From assembly GCF_017104715.1 (NCBI RefSeq), contig NZ_JAAGPI010000003.1:1-64000 (forward strand): a stretch of DNA of 64,000 nucleotides, given 5' to 3'. Positions 60,958 to 64,000 of the stretch are shown piece after piece; the first letter of the stretch is position 1, and the number at the start of each line of letters is the position of its first letter. The notes beneath the pieces were generated by a model that saw only the letters and a program-made list of their open reading frames with translations, did no database searches and had not been told where the DNA came from. The DNA comes from Burkholderia sp. Ac-20365 (GTDB taxonomy: Bacteria; Pseudomonadota; Gammaproteobacteria; Burkholderiales; Burkholderiaceae). Made by a program: the position numbers and the translations under genes.

Positions 60958-61940
60958 GCGACGCTTCCGCGACCGGCCGGACCACGTTCGTGTCGCGGCT
61001 GACTCGCAAAATCGACAAACCGATCGTCATCGCATTCGCGTGCATCGTCGTGCTGCTGCTCGTCGGCGGAATGTTTTCGCGCAACTTCACGTCGCCGGAA
61101 TACATCCTGCTGCAACTGAAGGTCGGCGCATTCCTCGGCATCATTGCGACCGGCCTGATGATGGTGATCCTGCTCGGCCACATCGACCTTTCGTTGCCGT
61201 GGACGATCACCGTCGGCGCGATGATGGCGTGCGCGGTCGCGGGGCACGGCGATCTCGGGCGCATCCTCGCGATACCGGTCGGGATCGGTTGCGGCGTGCT
61301 GATCGGTATCGTCAACGGCATCCTCGTCGCGCTGCTGCGCATTCCGTCGATGATCGCGACGCTTGCGACCAATGCGGTTGCGCAGGGCATCATGATTGTC
61401 TATACGGGCGGATCGTCGCCGCAGGATTCCGCGCCCGAGGTGATGCGCTGGCTCGCGGCGGGCTGGCTCATACCGGGCGTGCCGAATGCCGTCGCGCTGT
61501 GGGTGGTGATCGGCGGCGCGACGATGTTCCTGCTGTCGCGCACGACCTTCGGCCGCACGCTTTACGCGATCGGCAACACCGAGCGCGCGGCGTATCTTTC
61601 CGGCATCGATACGCGGCTCGTCACGGTGACCGCCTTCGCCGTGTGCAGCGCGTTCGCCGCGTTCGGCGGCGTGCTACTCGCGGGCTATGCGTCGAAGGCC
61701 GCACAGTCGATGGGCGATGCATACCTGTTGCCGGCGATCGCGGCGGTCGTGCTCGGCGGCACGTCGATTCTGGGCGGACGGGGTTCGTACCTGGGCACGG
61801 TGGCCGGCGCGATCCTCATCACACTGCTGCAATCGATCCTTTCGGTCGCGCAGATGCCGGAGGCGGGGCGTCAGATCATCTACGGCGTGGTGATCGCGGC
61901 GATGCTGCTGCTGTATGGGCGAAGCAAGCGAGAGGCGTAG
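60954..61940 (+). CDS. sugar ABC transporter permease 2
   Basis: 328 residues, RbsC-like. MMVILLGHIDLSLPWTITVG, GIVNGILVALLRIPSMIATL and AAVVLGGTSILGGRGSYLGT are the family marks. Two different permeases with one double ATPase suggest a heterodimeric channel. ATG 60954 is fixed by the ATGA overlap; the long in-frame extension through the first permease is out of place and rejected. Confidence 0.93.
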   Translation: MSDASATGRTTFVSRLTRKIDKPIVIAFACIVVLLLVGGMFSRNFTSPEYILLQLKVGAFLGIIATGLMMVILLGHIDLSLPWTITVGAMMACAVAGHGDLGRILAIPVGIGCGVLIGIVNGILVALLRIPSMIATLATNAVAQGIMIVYTGGSSPQDSAPEVMRWLAAGWLIPGVPNAVALWVVIGGATMFLLSRTTFGRTLYAIGNTERAAYLSGIDTRLVTVTAFAVCSAFAAFGGVLLAGYASKAAQSMGDAYLLPAIAAVVLGGTSILGGRGSYLGTVAGAILITLLQSILSVAQMPEAGRQIIYGVVIAAMLLLYGRSKREA

Positions 61941-62306
61941 GTTGACCGCTGGCCTGCCAGTCGCGCGCAATCGAGGAATGCAACCGGCCATAAGCAGCCG
62001 ACCGTCCCCGCCATATGTGGACATTCGAATGGCTGCGCCGCATTCGATATTGGACTTTTCGACCTTCGACGACCGGCGGTGCGTTACCGACATCAACTGT
62101 CCTGCGGGATACGCCTGTCCACTCGAGACTCGACATTCGTTTTAGCCAGTACAGACTCGATATAATGCAAAAAGAGGCATGCCGCGATCTACAGTTCTCA
62201 ACTGTCCGTCTGCATCTTCCGGAATAAGGCGACAAGCCGGTGCTCGGCGTTCGCCTTGCTGCGCGACTTGCAACTTCGCCCACCAATCGGGACCGAGCTT
62301 TCAGCC
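61941..62306. other. leader region of the AraC gene
   Basis: No gene recognised. TATAAT at 62161-62166 may be a -10 box, but no good -35 box is seen. CATTCGAATG at 62022-62031 is a short perfect palindrome. Confidence 0.4.
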
Positions 62307-63338
62307 ATGCTCCAACCTCACAACGGGGCCGGTAGTGCAGCCGTACTCACGAACCGGATCATTCCTGGCCATTTCGATGTTCGAAATGAGCCGGTATCCC
62401 GGCAACTGCTGAGCTGGCGCGAGCGCGTCGGGCACGTCATAGACGTCGTGGCTTCGCGTGCCCAGACCGAACAGCCGTTTAATGGAGTGATCGAACGATT
62501 CGTTGTCGACGACATCGTCTTTACAGATTGCTGGACGGACGAGCTGCTGCTCGAGCGCACGATTGCCCGCATATCGCGGGACAACGTTCGCAGTTTCGTC
62601 TTTCACGTGTTTCTGGAAGGCGGTGTCGAGCCGCTTGTCGTGCACTCGGCCAGGCGGCGGGGCGAATTCTGCCGTGAAGGAATTCTGGCGCTCGACATGG
62701 ACCAGCCAATCCGGATGCGCCGGCAGGCTTGCCGCGTCATCACGCTCTTCGTGCCCGGCGCGCTGTTGCAGCAATTCATTGCCGACCCGGCAGCTCTCCA
62801 TGGGCGCGTGCTTCAGCGCGGAAGCCCGATGGTGCATTTGATCGTCGAACACGTCACGGCCCTGGCCGCGAGAATGGGTTCCATCGCGATAGACGAAGCG
62901 CGGGGAAGCCTCGCGGCTACCGTGCAACTTATCACCGCGGCCTTCGCGCAGGAGGCCGGGCTTGCCGGTAATGCGCGCGCAGCGGTGCGCGCGGCAATGT
63001 TCGACAATGTACGCCGCTACGTTCAGGCAAATCTGCAGGATTGTGACCTCTCTCCTGAAAGTGTTCTTGACGCGCTTGGGCTGCCTCGTCCGACGATGTA
63101 TCGGCTGGTTCAACACGAAGGCGGAATCGGTGCCTATATCCGGCATCTGCGTCTTCGGCAAGCGGCCGATGATCTGGTCCGGCATCCCAATCTTCCAGTG
63201 AAGGACATCGCCTACGGGCACGGTTTCAAGAGTGCATCAGATTTCACGCGGGCGTTTCGCCGCGCGTACGACATGGTGCCGCAAGATATCCGCGCAATAG
63301 ATAGCCACTTTCTGCACGAATGGAAGCCACACGTTTAG
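62307..63338 (+). CDS. AraC family transcriptional regulator
   Basis: 343 residues from ATG 62307 (ATG 62256 would add 17). The first 200 residues resemble an AraC-type N-terminal effector region (DIVFTDCWTDELLLERTIAR); the end holds a double HTH (ESVLDALGLPRPTMYRLVQH and PVKDIAYGHGFKSASDFTRA). It follows the sugar ABC operon by 366 bases on the same strand and may regulate it. The ligand is unknown. Confidence 0.85.
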   Translation: MLQPHNGAGSAAVLTNRIIPGHFDVRNEPVSRQLLSWRERVGHVIDVVASRAQTEQPFNGVIERFVVDDIVFTDCWTDELLLERTIARISRDNVRSFVFHVFLEGGVEPLVVHSARRRGEFCREGILALDMDQPIRMRRQACRVITLFVPGALLQQFIADPAALHGRVLQRGSPMVHLIVEHVTALAARMGSIAIDEARGSLAATVQLITAAFAQEAGLAGNARAAVRAAMFDNVRRYVQANLQDCDLSPESVLDALGLPRPTMYRLVQHEGGIGAYIRHLRLRQAADDLVRHPNLPVKDIAYGHGFKSASDFTRAFRRAYDMVPQDIRAIDSHFLHEWKPHV

Positions 63339-63352
63339 GGGGCTGCGCATTG

Positions 63353-64000
63353 TCAGGCGTCCGCGCGTTCCTCCTTGAAGCAGAGTAGCGCGCCAACACT
63401 CAGCAGACAGCATGGCGCGGCGTACCACGCCACAGCCATCGGGTTGCCGCTCCAATTGACCAACGCTGTCACGACGAGCTGCGCCGTGCCTCCGAACAGC
63501 GCTGTGCCGAACGCATAGCCGATGCCGTAGCCGCGCGCCCGGACGTGCTGCGGCCAGGCTTCAAGAATCATCACGTTCACAACGCATCCACCGACCGCCA
63601 CGAGCGCGGTGATGCACGCTACACCGGCCAGCAATATCGTTGCGGTGCCGGTATGAATGATTAAATAGAATATCGGCGGAATGACCGCTGCAAGCGCCGC
63701 GGCGACGGCAATGACGAGCGGCTTGCGGCGCGGCAGCCTGTCAGCGAGCCAGCCCGAAGGCGGCGCAAGCATCATGATCAACAGACCCGAGAATGCCGAC
63801 GACAGAAATCCCGTGACGACATTTCTGTGCATGACGCGATTCAGCCACGCTGGCATGTAATAGACGATCGAATAGAACGACACCGTGCTAAAGCTCGTCG
63901 ACAGCGTGGCCAGGATCAACCTTCTAATGTGATGACGGGCGAGCCTGCCTGGCCGGCGACGCATTGCATGACCAGCCGTGTGCGCACGTGGGGCATCGTT
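63353..64000 (-). CDS. MFS transporter (MHS-type), C-terminal part
   Basis: The frame is open to the right edge. About 215 residues are visible, six membrane segments of the second half of an MFS carrier. STVSFYSIVYYMPAWLNRVM and PSGWLADRLPRRKPLVIAVA match the metabolite:H+ symporter (ProP/ShiA-like) branch. The first half and the start lie outside the window. It is convergent with the AraC gene 14 bases away. Confidence 0.82.
   Translation of the reverse strand, partial: NDAPRAHTAGHAMRRRPGRLARHHIRRLILATLSTSFSTVSFYSIVYYMPAWLNRVMHRNVVTGFLSSAFSGLLIMMLAPPSGWLADRLPRRKPLVIAVAAALAAVIPPIFYLIIHTGTATILLAGVACITALVAVGGCVVNVMILEAWPQHVRARGYGIGYAFGTALFGGTAQLVVTALVNWSGNPMAVAWYAAPCCLLSVGALLCFKEERADA

Overview
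The window reads as chromosome or megaplasmid DNA of a Burkholderiales bacterium, most like Paraburkholderia or Caballeronia. The evidence is high GC content, a 401-residue Burkholderia-type porin ending in Phe, two small secreted DUF4148 proteins, a DUF3331 protein, a second Hfq-like gene next to a VpsR-like sigma-54 activator, and many accessory catabolic cassettes each with its own regulator. It is metabolic and accessory DNA: no rRNA or tRNA gene, CRISPR array, phage or intact insertion sequence was recognised.

Left part (1-12 kb): the end of a flavin/[2Fe-2S] oxidoreductase, a DUF969/DUF979 5-oxoproline-type transporter pair and a porin. Then a DUF4239 membrane protein, a cupin gene broken by an apparent one-base deletion, a TauE-type exporter, a diguanylate cyclase, a FUSC-type exporter with a flavohemoglobin fragment at its 3' end, and a polar amino-acid ABC binding protein and permease without an ATPase. 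12-21 kb: a TRAP-transporter catabolic operon (binding protein, fused DctQM, LacI regulator, 2-hydroxyacid dehydrogenase, lactonase-like amidohydrolase) behind a striking three-copy operator, followed by a second 2-hydroxyacid dehydrogenase diverging from a LysR regulator. 21-25 kb is a patchwork of small genes (HU, cold-shock protein, cytochrome c, SSB-like protein) with the tail of a tyrosine recombinase, which suggests past integration.

25-30.5 kb is a carnitine-type degradation cluster. L-carnitine dehydrogenase and a beta-keto acid cleavage enzyme would give acetoacetate and betainyl-CoA, and a thioesterase would release betaine. An MFS carrier, a Crp/Fnr regulator and an SDR complete it. 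30.5-36 kb holds a fasciclin protein, an orphan LivK-type binding protein, and the sigma-54 activator with Hfq. 36-43.4 kb holds small redox and detoxification enzymes (cupin, AhpD-like, nitroreductase, azoreductase, SDR) with AraC and MocR regulators and a truncated GST. 44-46.4 kb carries two BcsL/CelD-like acyltransferases behind a CRP-like palindrome.

46.7-54.4 kb is a copper-resistance locus: a CusS/CusR-like two-component system divergent from a His-rich protein, a small secreted protein, a TolC-family lipoprotein, a multicopper oxidase, a CusF-like protein, CopC and CopD, with an inverted-repeat operator in front and a clear terminator behind. The right end has a DUF4148 protein, a cysteine hydrolase, a twice-frameshifted VOC gene, a complete sugar ABC transporter (binding protein, double ATPase, two permeases) with an AraC regulator, and the C-terminal half of an MFS/MHS transporter cut by the window edge. 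I see several decayed genes and some candidate operators worth testing, but no clearly new defence or mobile system.
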